From Ruminococcus flavefaciens (GTDB lineage Bacteria > Bacillota > Clostridia > Oscillospirales > Ruminococcaceae): a DNA stretch of 28,535 bases. Below the pieces are notes generated by a model that did not search any database, was not told the DNA's origin, and was given only the letters and a program-made list of their open reading frames with translations. A program made the translations under genes and the position numbers. The stretch is taken from contig SFMO01000160.1 in the NCBI GenBank assembly GCA_004554385.1, positions 1-28,535 of the forward strand. The letters run 5' to 3'. This document shows positions 14,886-22,232 of the stretch, piece after piece. Numbering within the stretch: position 1 is the first letter of the stretch; each line of letters opens with the position of its first letter.

Positions 14886-16817
14886 TCATTCTTCTGAGAT
14901 CAAAAGGCGCTTCTTTCTGCGCTTTGCGCTGTACATTATCTTGTCAGCCTCTGTTACGAAGGAGAATATATCCTCTCCTTCCTCGGGGGTGTCAACAACG
15001 TAGCCTGTGCTTGCACTGAGAGTAAAGCTGTTTAAGCCGTTATTGTTGATCTTAGCAATGTTTTCCTGAATCCTGTCTGTGAGCTGACGGGCTTTTTCGT
15101 CGGAATAATCCGCACCGAAAACAATGAACTCATCGCCGCCGAAACGACAGAACACCTCGCCGTCCTGACAGGAGTCCACAAGAACGTCTGCAATGCTGCA
15201 TATTGCCTGATCTCCCGTACTGTGACCGTATGTGTCGTTTATGCCCTTCAGACCGTCGAGGTCAATAAACATCAGCATTATATTGAGATGCTCCTCAATG
15301 GATTTTCTGAATAGCTCCTCACTTGCCTGAACGAAGCCGTTTCTGTTGTATATGCCTGAAAAAGTGTCCATGGTATAGAGACTTCCGAGACGCTTGACTG
15401 CGTATTCAAGACACATGAGCTTTCGTATGTTTTCGAGGGAGTTGGAGACATTTATGCAAAAGGTCTCGAACATTATGTTCTGAAGTGGCAGACGAGTGCT
15501 TCTGATCGCCATATATCCGAGACAGCGCTCTCCGAAATGCAGCGGATTAATGAAATAGAGCCTACCGTCGCTGTCGTCTTCCGCAGCAGGAGGGAATATA
15601 TCCTGAGAACGTATTCGGCAGCTCTCGTGAAATTCGCCGTTGATATAGATAATTGGTACGATAACGTAATCAGTGTACGCGATAGGCACAGATGTGCGCG
15701 AATTGCTGCCTTTTGTGGTGTTGTCCACAGCAGATTCCGAATCCCAGTTTTCGCATAGACAGAAATAGAACTCATCGGGGTGTATTTCCACAGCGATACG
15801 CTTCAGTGAGGCGATGTACTCGTCGAAATTATTGCAGGCGAGAAGCTGTGTTGACATGCGGTTCAGTACCGAGGTGTAGTTCTGGAGGCTCTCGAAGTTC
15901 GAGAAGTTGCGGTAATTCAGCTCCCTGAGCTCGCTGACGTCAGAAAGCGCATTATGGATGCAGCCGCAGCTCTCTGTGAAGCGGGGGGACATATTGAGGA
16001 TAATGTCCCTTTCCTGACTGATACCCTTGAAATGGTTATAGAGCATTTTGCAGGCGAGCTCTCCTGAAAGCTCAAGAGGCCTCTCCACTGAGGTCAGCTC
16101 CATCTGGTAATTATTGCTGTTATAGGTGTTGTCGAAACCCGTTACGGCTATGTCATCAGGGACTCTGTAGCCGTGGGATATGAGAGCGGTTATAGCAGAA
16201 GCTGCCATAACGTCATTTGCGCATATTATAGCCTCAGGCATCTCAGGAAGCTCGTCAATGAACTGTTCCACAGCAGCCTTTCCCGACGGTGCACGGAAAT
16301 CGCCGAAGTGTATGGCATTTTTCTCTATTCTAAGCCCGTGCTCGCCTATGACCTGACAGAATGCCTCAAGTCTGTCCTCGCTTTCGGGATTTGCTCGTGG
16401 TCCCGATATATATGCGAAACGTCTGTAATTATGCTCTGTTATCATGTGCTCGGTGATAACACGCATTGCGTTTTTGTTGTCGATCCCGATATGATAAAAT
16501 CCGGGGAGGTCGTTGTCGATGCTGACTGCGGGGATTCCCGCGATCCTTATACGCTCAAGTATATCATTGACCACGACCTTGTGTGAGAGGGTGTTGGTCA
16601 GAAGGATAGCTCCGTCAAAATCACTGAAATCAGGAAGATTGAAAATGTTGAATTCTCCCATGTCATGGCGCGGATTATCCATATCTCCGCTGAATGACGT
16701 GAACGCAGATATATTGAGACCGTATTTTTCAGCACCTGAAGAAATGCCGCTGATGATAGCGCTCTGGTAGCTCTGTCCGATTTCTTCGATCACGACCGCT
16801 ATCTTGTGTCTGCTCAA
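14886..16817 (-). CDS. Cytoplasmic LacI-type sugar-binding sensor fused to GGDEF diguanylate cyclase
   Basis: A 643-residue protein predicted to make cyclic di-GMP under control of a ligand. Residues 1 to about 285 form a periplasmic-binding-protein-like domain as in LacI/GalR regulators (AVVIEEIGQSYQSAIISGI, DGAILLTNTL, ICANDVMAASAI, DDIAVTGFDN, TSVERP). There is no signal peptide and no N-terminal HTH: an in-frame stop lies only 15 codons upstream. A Cys-containing turn (TESCGC) and a GAF-like middle region follow. The C-terminal GGDEF domain has FIDLDGLKGINDTYGHSTGD and an intact GGDEF at 560-564, without a clear RxxD inhibitory site. The start at the TTG of 16817 is chosen because AAGGGGG stands 8 bases upstream; the other TTG, two codons earlier, is too close. 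The likely ligand is a sugar, by inference from the fold. Confidence 0.85.
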   Translation of the reverse strand: MSRHKIAVVIEEIGQSYQSAIISGISSGAEKYGLNISAFTSFSGDMDNPRHDMGEFNIFNLPDFSDFDGAILLTNTLSHKVVVNDILERIRIAGIPAVSIDNDLPGFYHIGIDNKNAMRVITEHMITEHNYRRFAYISGPRANPESEDRLEAFCQVIGEHGLRIEKNAIHFGDFRAPSGKAAVEQFIDELPEMPEAIICANDVMAASAITALISHGYRVPDDIAVTGFDNTYNSNNYQMELTSVERPLELSGELACKMLYNHFKGISQERDIILNMSPRFTESCGCIHNALSDVSELRELNYRNFSNFESLQNYTSVLNRMSTQLLACNNFDEYIASLKRIAVEIHPDEFYFCLCENWDSESAVDNTTKGSNSRTSVPIAYTDYVIVPIIYINGEFHESCRIRSQDIFPPAAEDDSDGRLYFINPLHFGERCLGYMAIRSTRLPLQNIMFETFCINVSNSLENIRKLMCLEYAVKRLGSLYTMDTFSGIYNRNGFVQASEELFRKSIEEHLNIMLMFIDLDGLKGINDTYGHSTGDQAICSIADVLVDSCQDGEVFCRFGGDEFIVFGADYSDEKARQLTDRIQENIAKINNNGLNSFTLSASTGYVVDTPEEGEDIFSFVTEADKIMYSAKRRKKRLLISEE

Positions 16818-16823
16818 TAGCAA

Positions 16824-17075
16824 TACCCCCTTAAGATCTGATAGCCTGTATATAATTGCCTATAAAAATATAATACAAATCTATTTTACTATATTTTATA
16901 TGAAAAATCAATAGATTTTTATAATAATATTCATTGGATATATTCACGATTTATTAATAAAGCAGGCAAAAACCAATAGAAAATGCTAAAAAATATGACA
17001 ATAGAAGTCGAAAAGACGAAAAATCTTCGGGATTTTTGGATAATTTATCAGATTTGCCGAAAATGAATGGTCATA
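16824..17075. other. AT-rich divergent intergenic region (LacI/GGDEF and ppa)
   Basis: No gene is seen here. A weak minus-strand promoter for the GGDEF gene is possible (TTGTAT with TTATAT or TATACA near 16848-16880, spacer uncertain). A hairpin AAAAATC/GATTTTT with a TTCGG loop lies at 17019-17037 and has no obvious partner gene. The rest is A/T-rich sequence without repeats. Confidence 0.5.
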
Positions 17076-17103
17076 TTGACAAATCACAAAAAAATGGTAT
17101 ACT
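17076..17103 (+). promoter_or_regulatory. Sigma-A promoter of ppa-prs
   Basis: A perfect TTGACA (17076-17081) and TATACT (17098-17103) have a 16-bp spacer. The 14 bases at 17103-17116 (TAATTAGTAGGGGA) are identical to the start of the hairpin leader at 2754-2767 on the other strand. Confidence 0.85.
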
Positions 17104-17195
17104 AATTAGTAGGGGATAACGTCATATTTAATGGCTTTATCAAATTTTTACCGTTTTCGTGCCCGATGTACGGACGGTTGCTGCGGAGGATTCCT

Positions 17196-17726
17196 ATGAA
17201 TATTTGGCATAAGATCAGCCCCAAAAGAATAAGCCCTGACGATTTCATAGCTGTTATCGAGATCGGGAAGGGAAGCAAGATCAAGTATGAGCTGGACAAG
17301 GAAACAGGTCTGATAAAAATGGACCGTATCCTTTATACCTCTACCCATTATCCTGCTAATTACGGATTTATCCCGAGAACCTTCTCCGATGACAACGATC
17401 CGCTGGACGTTCTTGTGCTCTGCTCGGAAAAGCTCATGCCGCTCACGCTGGTAAGGTGCTATCCTATCGGAGTTATCAGAATGCTGGACAACGGTCATCA
17501 CGATGAGAAGATCATTGCGATACCCTTCGACGATCCGAATTACAATATGTATAAGGACATTGAGGAGCTTCCAAAGCACATTTTTGATGAGATGACTCAT
17601 TTTTTCACAGTTTATAAGGAACTTGAAAACAAAACAACAGCCGTTAACGAGGTCGATCATGCAGATATTGCGAAACAGATTATCACCGAGGACATCGAGC
17701 GATATATCGAAAATTTCTGCAAGTGA
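17196..17726 (+). CDS. ppa: Inorganic pyrophosphatase (family I, soluble)
   Basis: A 176-residue cytosolic enzyme that hydrolyses pyrophosphate to two phosphates with Mg2+, pulling biosynthetic reactions forward. The family I signature DDNDPLDVLVL lies at residues 65-75. Other active-site pieces are EIGKGSKIKYE (22-32), YPANYGFIP (52-60) and the ALPFDDP-like IAIPFDDPN. The start at 17196 is chosen because GGAGG stands 7 bases upstream and MNIWHKI is the usual N-terminus, whereas the frame is open 10 codons earlier. It is followed 65 bp later, with no terminator between, by a PRPP synthetase gene. Both are probably one transcript from the strong promoter at 17076. A link in phosphoribosyl metabolism is inferred, since reactions using PRPP release pyrophosphate. 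Confidence 0.92.
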   Translation: MNIWHKISPKRISPDDFIAVIEIGKGSKIKYELDKETGLIKMDRILYTSTHYPANYGFIPRTFSDDNDPLDVLVLCSEKLMPLTLVRCYPIGVIRMLDNGHHDEKIIAIPFDDPNYNMYKDIEELPKHIFDEMTHFFTVYKELENKTTAVNEVDHADIAKQIITEDIERYIENFCK

Positions 17727-17758
17727 GCAATGCTCTGACCGAAAGTGACTAAAAAGCG

Positions 17759-17791
17759 AAAGGAGTATCCTGCGTATCTGCGCGGGAAAAA
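17759..17791 (+). promoter_or_regulatory. Hairpin-bridged ribosome binding site of the PRPP synthetase gene
   Basis: The only good Shine-Dalgarno sequence, AAAGGAG (17759-17765), lies 26 bases before the GTG codon at 17792. Between them CCTGCG (17769-17774) can pair with CGCGGG (17781-17786) around a 6-base loop, with one G-U pair. If folded, the stem reduces the effective distance to GTG 17792 to 8 bases. Initiation is thus likely to use this structure. Confidence 0.5.
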
Positions 17792-18943
17792 GTGTTTATG
17801 ACAGCTTCAAGTGAAATTTTATTCGGCAGCGATTCAAATGTCGCACCAATCGGCATTATCGCTATGAACAGCGTTACCGAGCTCGGTAAGAAGATCGACG
17901 ATTACCTCGTTGACTGGGCAGGCAAGGGCGGTATCAATGTGGATTCGTTCCTCGTTGAGAGCGAATGCCCGCGTTTTTCTTCGGGCGATGGCAAGGGACT
18001 CATCAAGTCCACTGTCCGCGGCAAGGACCTCTTCATCATCATCGATGTTGGAAACTACAGCATAAAGTACGATTACTTCGGCATGCAGAATGCTATGTCT
18101 CCCGACGATCACTTCCAGGATCTCAAGAGGATCATTCAGGCTGCAAGCGGCAAGGCTCATCGTATAACTGTCATTATGCCTACTCTTTACGGCGGACGTC
18201 AGCACAGAAGAAGCTACCGCGAGTCACTTGACTGTGCATGTGCTCTTCAGGAGCTTGAAGCAATGGGGGTATCAAATATCGTTACCTTTGACGCTCACGA
18301 CCCGAGAGTCCAGAACGCTATCCCGCTTATGGGCTTTGATAATGTAATGCCTACCTATCAGGTCCTCAAGGCTATGCTCAAGGATATAAAGGATATCAGC
18401 TTCAACAAGGACAAGTTCATGGTAGTAAGCCCTGACGAAGGCGCTCTCAACAGAAATATGTACTATGCTTCTGTTCTCGGCGTTGAGATGGGTATGTTCT
18501 ACAAGAGAAGAGACTACTCCACTATCATAAACGGCAGAAATCCGATCGTTGCACACGAGTACCTCGGAAATCCCGTTGAAGGCAAGGACGTTTTCGTTTC
18601 TGATGATATCATCTCATCCGGTGAATCTATGCTTGATGTTGCTTCTGCTCTCAAGGAGAAGAAGGCAGGCAGATTCTTCGCTTATGCTACTTACGCTATC
18701 TTCACCAACGGCCTTGAAAAGTTCGACAAGGCTTATGAAGACGGCATTATCGACGGTGTATTCGGTACAAATCTCACCTACAGAACTCCTGAGCTCCTCA
18801 GCAGACCATGGTTCCATGAGGTCGACGTATCAAAGTACATCGCATACTTCATTGAAGCTATCAATCACGATGTTTCTATCAGTAAGATCATCGATCCTCA
18901 CATAAAGATCGAGACACTGCTCAAGAAGTACGGAATGAAGTAA
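17792..18943 (+). CDS. prs: Ribose-phosphate pyrophosphokinase (PRPP synthetase), divergent type
   Basis: A 383-residue enzyme predicted to make 5-phosphoribosyl-1-diphosphate (PRPP) from ribose 5-phosphate and ATP for purine, pyrimidine, NAD, His and Trp synthesis. It has the two-lobed fold: an N-terminal domain with GGRQHRRSYRES (134-145) as the flexible-loop region, the FDAHDPRVQN segment (167-176) replacing the commoner DLHxxQIQ form, and the PRPP-binding loop VFVSDDIISSGESM (267-280). It is longer than classic Prs (about 315 residues) by some 65 residues, mainly N-terminal, and belongs to a divergent clostridial group. GTG 17792 is taken as start because of the bridged ribosome site; ATG 17798 is the alternative and shortens it by two residues. 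It follows ppa and ends at a strong terminator. Confidence 0.85.
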   Translation: MFMTASSEILFGSDSNVAPIGIIAMNSVTELGKKIDDYLVDWAGKGGINVDSFLVESECPRFSSGDGKGLIKSTVRGKDLFIIIDVGNYSIKYDYFGMQNAMSPDDHFQDLKRIIQAASGKAHRITVIMPTLYGGRQHRRSYRESLDCACALQELEAMGVSNIVTFDAHDPRVQNAIPLMGFDNVMPTYQVLKAMLKDIKDISFNKDKFMVVSPDEGALNRNMYYASVLGVEMGMFYKRRDYSTIINGRNPIVAHEYLGNPVEGKDVFVSDDIISSGESMLDVASALKEKKAGRFFAYATYAIFTNGLEKFDKAYEDGIIDGVFGTNLTYRTPELLSRPWFHEVDVSKYIAYFIEAINHDVSISKIIDPHIKIETLLKKYGMK

Positions 18944-18950
18944 TTGATCC

Positions 18951-18988
18951 AAAGGACACTGTTCACAAACAGTGTCCTTTTCTTTTAT
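18951..18988 (+). terminator. Intrinsic terminator of ppa-prs
   Basis: A 13-bp perfect stem (18951-18963 with 18968-18980, AAAGGACACTGTT and its complement) has a 4-base loop CACA and ends in TTTTCTTTTA. Confidence 0.92.
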
Positions 18989-19028
18989 GAAATTTGTGTG
19001 AAACCGTTGTTAATTTCCTACAATGAGA

Positions 19029-19057
19029 TTGACTTTTATTCGTCAAAGTGCTATAAT
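19029..19057 (+). promoter_or_regulatory. Sigma-A promoter of the ABC transporter gene
   Basis: TTGACT (19029-19034) and TATAAT (19052-19057) are spaced by 17 bp, 63 bp upstream of the start codon. No operator-like inverted repeat is clear around it. Confidence 0.82.
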
Positions 19058-19120
19058 GATGTGTGTAAATTTTAATGAGCTAAAAGGATCAAAAGTAAAA
19101 AATTTTTAGGAGGGGAATCG

Positions 19121-22120
19121 ATGCTTCAGCTTAAAGACATCGTCAAGAAGTACGGAAGCGGAGAGAATATTGTAACGGCACTCAACGGAGTCAGCGTTAC
19201 GTTCCGTGAGAATGAGTTTGTGGCTATACTCGGTCATTCCGGCTGCGGTAAAACCACGCTTCTCAACATCATCGGCGGTCTCGACCACTATACTTCGGGC
19301 GATCTCGTTATCAATGGTACTTCCACTAAGGAGTACAAGGACAGAGACTGGGACGCTTACAGAAATCACTCCATCGGTTTTATTTTTCAAAGCTATAACC
19401 TTATACCGCATCAGACAGTTCTGGCAAACGTTGAGCTTGCTCTTACTATCTCGGGCGTATCCAAGTCCGAGCGCCGCAAGCGTGCCAAGGAGGCTCTCGA
19501 AAAGGTAGGTCTGGGAGATCAGATCCACAAGAAACCGAATCAGATGTCGGGAGGTCAGATGCAGCGCGTAGCTATTGCACGTGCGCTTATCAATGATCCG
19601 GATATTCTTCTCGCAGATGAGCCGACAGGTGCTCTTGACTCCGAGACCTCCATACAGGTAATGGAGCTTCTCAAGGAGATCGCAAGGGATAAACTGGTTA
19701 TAATGGTAACTCATAACCCTGAGCTTGCTGAACAGTATGCCACACGTATCATAAAAATCAAGGACGGAAAGCTAACAGGTGACAGTTCGCCCTTCGATGC
19801 TGAAAAGGAAAAGAAGGCAAAGAAGAAAAAGGAAAAGGCTGAAAAAAAGGATAAAACAGAGAAGAAAAAACGCGTATCCATGTCGTTCGGCACAGCAGTT
19901 GCGCTTTCACTCAATAACCTTCTCACAAAAAAGGGAAGAACTATCCTCACTGCCTTTGCAGGTTCGATCGGTATCATCGGTATTGCACTGATCCTTTCAC
20001 TTGCAACAGGTATAAATGAGTATATCGACAATGTTCAGGAGGAAACCCTTTCATCGTATCCGCTGGAGATCATGCGTGAAAATACCGATACTTCGGGTAT
20101 GATAGAGGCGCTGATGGACAAACAGCAGGAGTATGAGAACCGCGAGTTCAAGGAGGACATGGTGTATGCAAATACACAGGTCTATGATATGTTCAACTCC
20201 TTCAATGCCTCTGCAAAGCAGATAAACAATATGAAGGACTTCAAGAGCTTCCTTGATACAGACAGTGTTATAAAGGAAAAGTCAACTGCCATTGGCTACA
20301 GATACGACGTTAAGATGCCTGTCTTTACCAAGTCGCCGTCAGGTGAGATCATCAAGGTTGACTTCATGGACATGTACAGCAAGGCTCTGGGAATGAGCGA
20401 TTCCGACATTATGGCTACTACCATGAACAATCCTATGGCAGGCATGGAGATGCAGGCTTTCGGACTCAATGTCATGGAGGAAATGCTGGCAGGCGAGAAC
20501 GGAGAGCCTGTAAGCGATATTATCAAGGAGCAGTATGAGGTCGTAAACGGCAGATGGCCCGAGAATTACGATGAGGCTGTTGTGGTCCTTACAAGAAACA
20601 ACGAGCTCCCCGATATCATCGTTTACGCTATGGGACTCAAGGATCAGGAGGGCTTCAGTGAGAAGCTTAAGGCTGTAATGAGTAATCAGGAGATATCTGA
20701 TTATGGTCAGACTGAGTGGAATATCGATGAGATAACAAACAAGAAGTTCAAGATGATACTTCCCTGCGAGTACTACCAGAAGAATCCCACAGGAAAGGGC
20801 TTCAACGATATTTCTGCTACACAGACAGGTCTTGATTATCTCTTCGGTTCTGAAGATATAGGTACAGACATAAAGATCGTGGGCTTTATCCGTCCGGGCG
20901 AGGATGTTAAGGTGCCTATGCTCAAGGGCTATGTGTGCTACACAAGCAAGCTCACGGATTATGTTATCGAAAAGACAAAAAACAGTGATATAGTCAAGTC
21001 TCAGACTGAGGACAAGGAGAATGATGTTATAACAGGAACCAAGTTCATGACAGATGACTATGTTGCTCCTACAGCCAAGGAAAAGGCTGATACAGCAAAG
21101 GAATTCATCAAGAATGCTGATACGGATACAAAGGCTGATATCTACAGACTTGTGGCTGCTCAGCCCGATCCTGCTCAGGCAGATGCTCAGGTTGCAGCTG
21201 CTATGAAGGATTTTGACCGCAGCAAGTTCATTAGTCAGATTGCTGAGATGTATTCTTCTGAGCTTGGTGTTGATACTTCGCAGATAAATTCTTTTGTTGC
21301 TCAGATGAGTGATGATGAGATAAAGAGCTATGCCGAGGAGGCTATCCGCAGTCAGATCGCAGAGCAGTATGCACAAGCTGTTCAGGAGCAGCTTGGTTCT
21401 CTCCCGAATGCTGAACTGGCAAAGATGCTTGATACGGCTCACATCACCGACGAAGTATACGGAGTGGTTTTCGATAAGTATACTCCCGAGGAGATCTCTG
21501 ATTCGACATATGACGACAATCTTAAGCTTCTCGGATTAGCTGATGAGAGCGACCCTTCTATGATACGTATTTACGTTAAGAGCTTTGAGGACAAGGATGA
21601 TATTGCAGATGCTATCAAACGCTACAATGACGGAACCTCAAAGGAGCAGGACGTTATCCACTATACTGATATGGTGGCTCTGCTCATGTCGTCCATAACA
21701 GGCATCATAAGCGGTATTTCCTACCTGCTTATAGCCTTTGTAGGCATCTCGCTGGTGGTTTCTTCTATTATGATAGGAATCATAACTTACATCTCTGTAC
21801 TCGAAAGAACACGAGAGATCGGTATCCTCAGAGCTATCGGTGCCTCAAAGCACAATGTCAGAACTGTGTTCAATGCGGAGACCTTGCTTGTAGGTCTTGC
21901 GGCTGGTCTTATCGGTATCGGAGTTTCTGCGCTCCTTACCATACCGATAAATGCTATAATCCACAGCGTGATAAGTCTTGATACACTTCATGCTCATGTG
22001 CCTGTTGCAGGTGCTGTGATACTTATCGTCATAAGTATGGTTCTTACGCTTATTGCAGGACTTATCCCGTCCGGTGTTGCTGCAAGAAAGGATCCTGTGG
22101 AAGCGCTCAGAACAGAATAA
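19121..22120 (+). CDS. ABC transporter ATPase-permease fusion (MacB/FtsX type)
   Basis: A 999-residue fused ATPase and permease, probably in the cytoplasmic membrane. The ATPase (1 to about 225) has Walker A GHSGCGKT (38-45), Q-loop Gln90, signature SGGQ (143-146), Walker B ILLADE (162-167) and His198. A strongly Lys/Glu-rich linker (226-255) leads to the first membrane helix (about 275-297). A region of roughly 550 residues, likely extracellular, lies before three further membrane segments after about residue 850. The FtsX-type loop ERTREIGILRAIGAS follows the second helix, and the end VAARKDPVEALRTE is typical. Relatives use ATP to drive periplasmic or cell-surface mechanical work: antibiotic or peptide export, lipoprotein extraction, or cell-wall hydrolase control. 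The substrate cannot be told. AGGAGGGG stands before the ATG. It is a single-gene unit with its own promoter and terminator and no two-component partner nearby. Confidence 0.9.
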   Translation: MLQLKDIVKKYGSGENIVTALNGVSVTFRENEFVAILGHSGCGKTTLLNIIGGLDHYTSGDLVINGTSTKEYKDRDWDAYRNHSIGFIFQSYNLIPHQTVLANVELALTISGVSKSERRKRAKEALEKVGLGDQIHKKPNQMSGGQMQRVAIARALINDPDILLADEPTGALDSETSIQVMELLKEIARDKLVIMVTHNPELAEQYATRIIKIKDGKLTGDSSPFDAEKEKKAKKKKEKAEKKDKTEKKKRVSMSFGTAVALSLNNLLTKKGRTILTAFAGSIGIIGIALILSLATGINEYIDNVQEETLSSYPLEIMRENTDTSGMIEALMDKQQEYENREFKEDMVYANTQVYDMFNSFNASAKQINNMKDFKSFLDTDSVIKEKSTAIGYRYDVKMPVFTKSPSGEIIKVDFMDMYSKALGMSDSDIMATTMNNPMAGMEMQAFGLNVMEEMLAGENGEPVSDIIKEQYEVVNGRWPENYDEAVVVLTRNNELPDIIVYAMGLKDQEGFSEKLKAVMSNQEISDYGQTEWNIDEITNKKFKMILPCEYYQKNPTGKGFNDISATQTGLDYLFGSEDIGTDIKIVGFIRPGEDVKVPMLKGYVCYTSKLTDYVIEKTKNSDIVKSQTEDKENDVITGTKFMTDDYVAPTAKEKADTAKEFIKNADTDTKADIYRLVAAQPDPAQADAQVAAAMKDFDRSKFISQIAEMYSSELGVDTSQINSFVAQMSDDEIKSYAEEAIRSQIAEQYAQAVQEQLGSLPNAELAKMLDTAHITDEVYGVVFDKYTPEEISDSTYDDNLKLLGLADESDPSMIRIYVKSFEDKDDIADAIKRYNDGTSKEQDVIHYTDMVALLMSSITGIISGISYLLIAFVGISLVVSSIMIGIITYISVLERTREIGILRAIGASKHNVRTVFNAETLLVGLAAGLIGIGVSALLTIPINAIIHSVISLDTLHAHVPVAGAVILIVISMVLTLIAGLIPSGVAARKDPVEALRTE

Positions 22121-22126
22121 GATCAG

Positions 22127-22174
22127 AAAAACCATTGAAGTTCGGTATCTTTCCGAAGCTCCAATGGTTTTTTG
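22127..22174 (+). terminator. Intrinsic terminator of the ABC transporter gene
   Basis: The outer stem AAAACCATTG (22128-22137) pairs with CAATGGTTTT (22162-22171), and an inner TTCGG/CCGAA stem (22141-22145 with 22153-22157) sits in the loop. It is followed by a T run. Confidence 0.85.
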
Positions 22175-22181
22175 TTTCCCG

Positions 22182-22215
22182 AAAAAGAAGGGCAGCGCAT
22201 AAAGCGCTGCCCTTC
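22182..22215 (-). terminator. Intrinsic terminator of the xylanase/esterase gene
   Basis: A 12-bp perfect stem (22187-22198 with 22204-22215, GAAGGGCAGCGC and its complement) has a 5-base loop and is followed on the minus strand by five T residues. It lies 17 bp after the stop of the enzyme gene and faces the terminator of the ABC gene. Confidence 0.9.
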
Positions 22216-22232
22216 ATATATAAACTATATCA

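Noticed and set aside
20339..21442. 367-codon minus-strand frame over the ABC transporter
   Set aside because: It is antisense to a continuous, motif-rich transporter gene and shows low-complexity Leu/Ser/His composition typical of a shadow frame.
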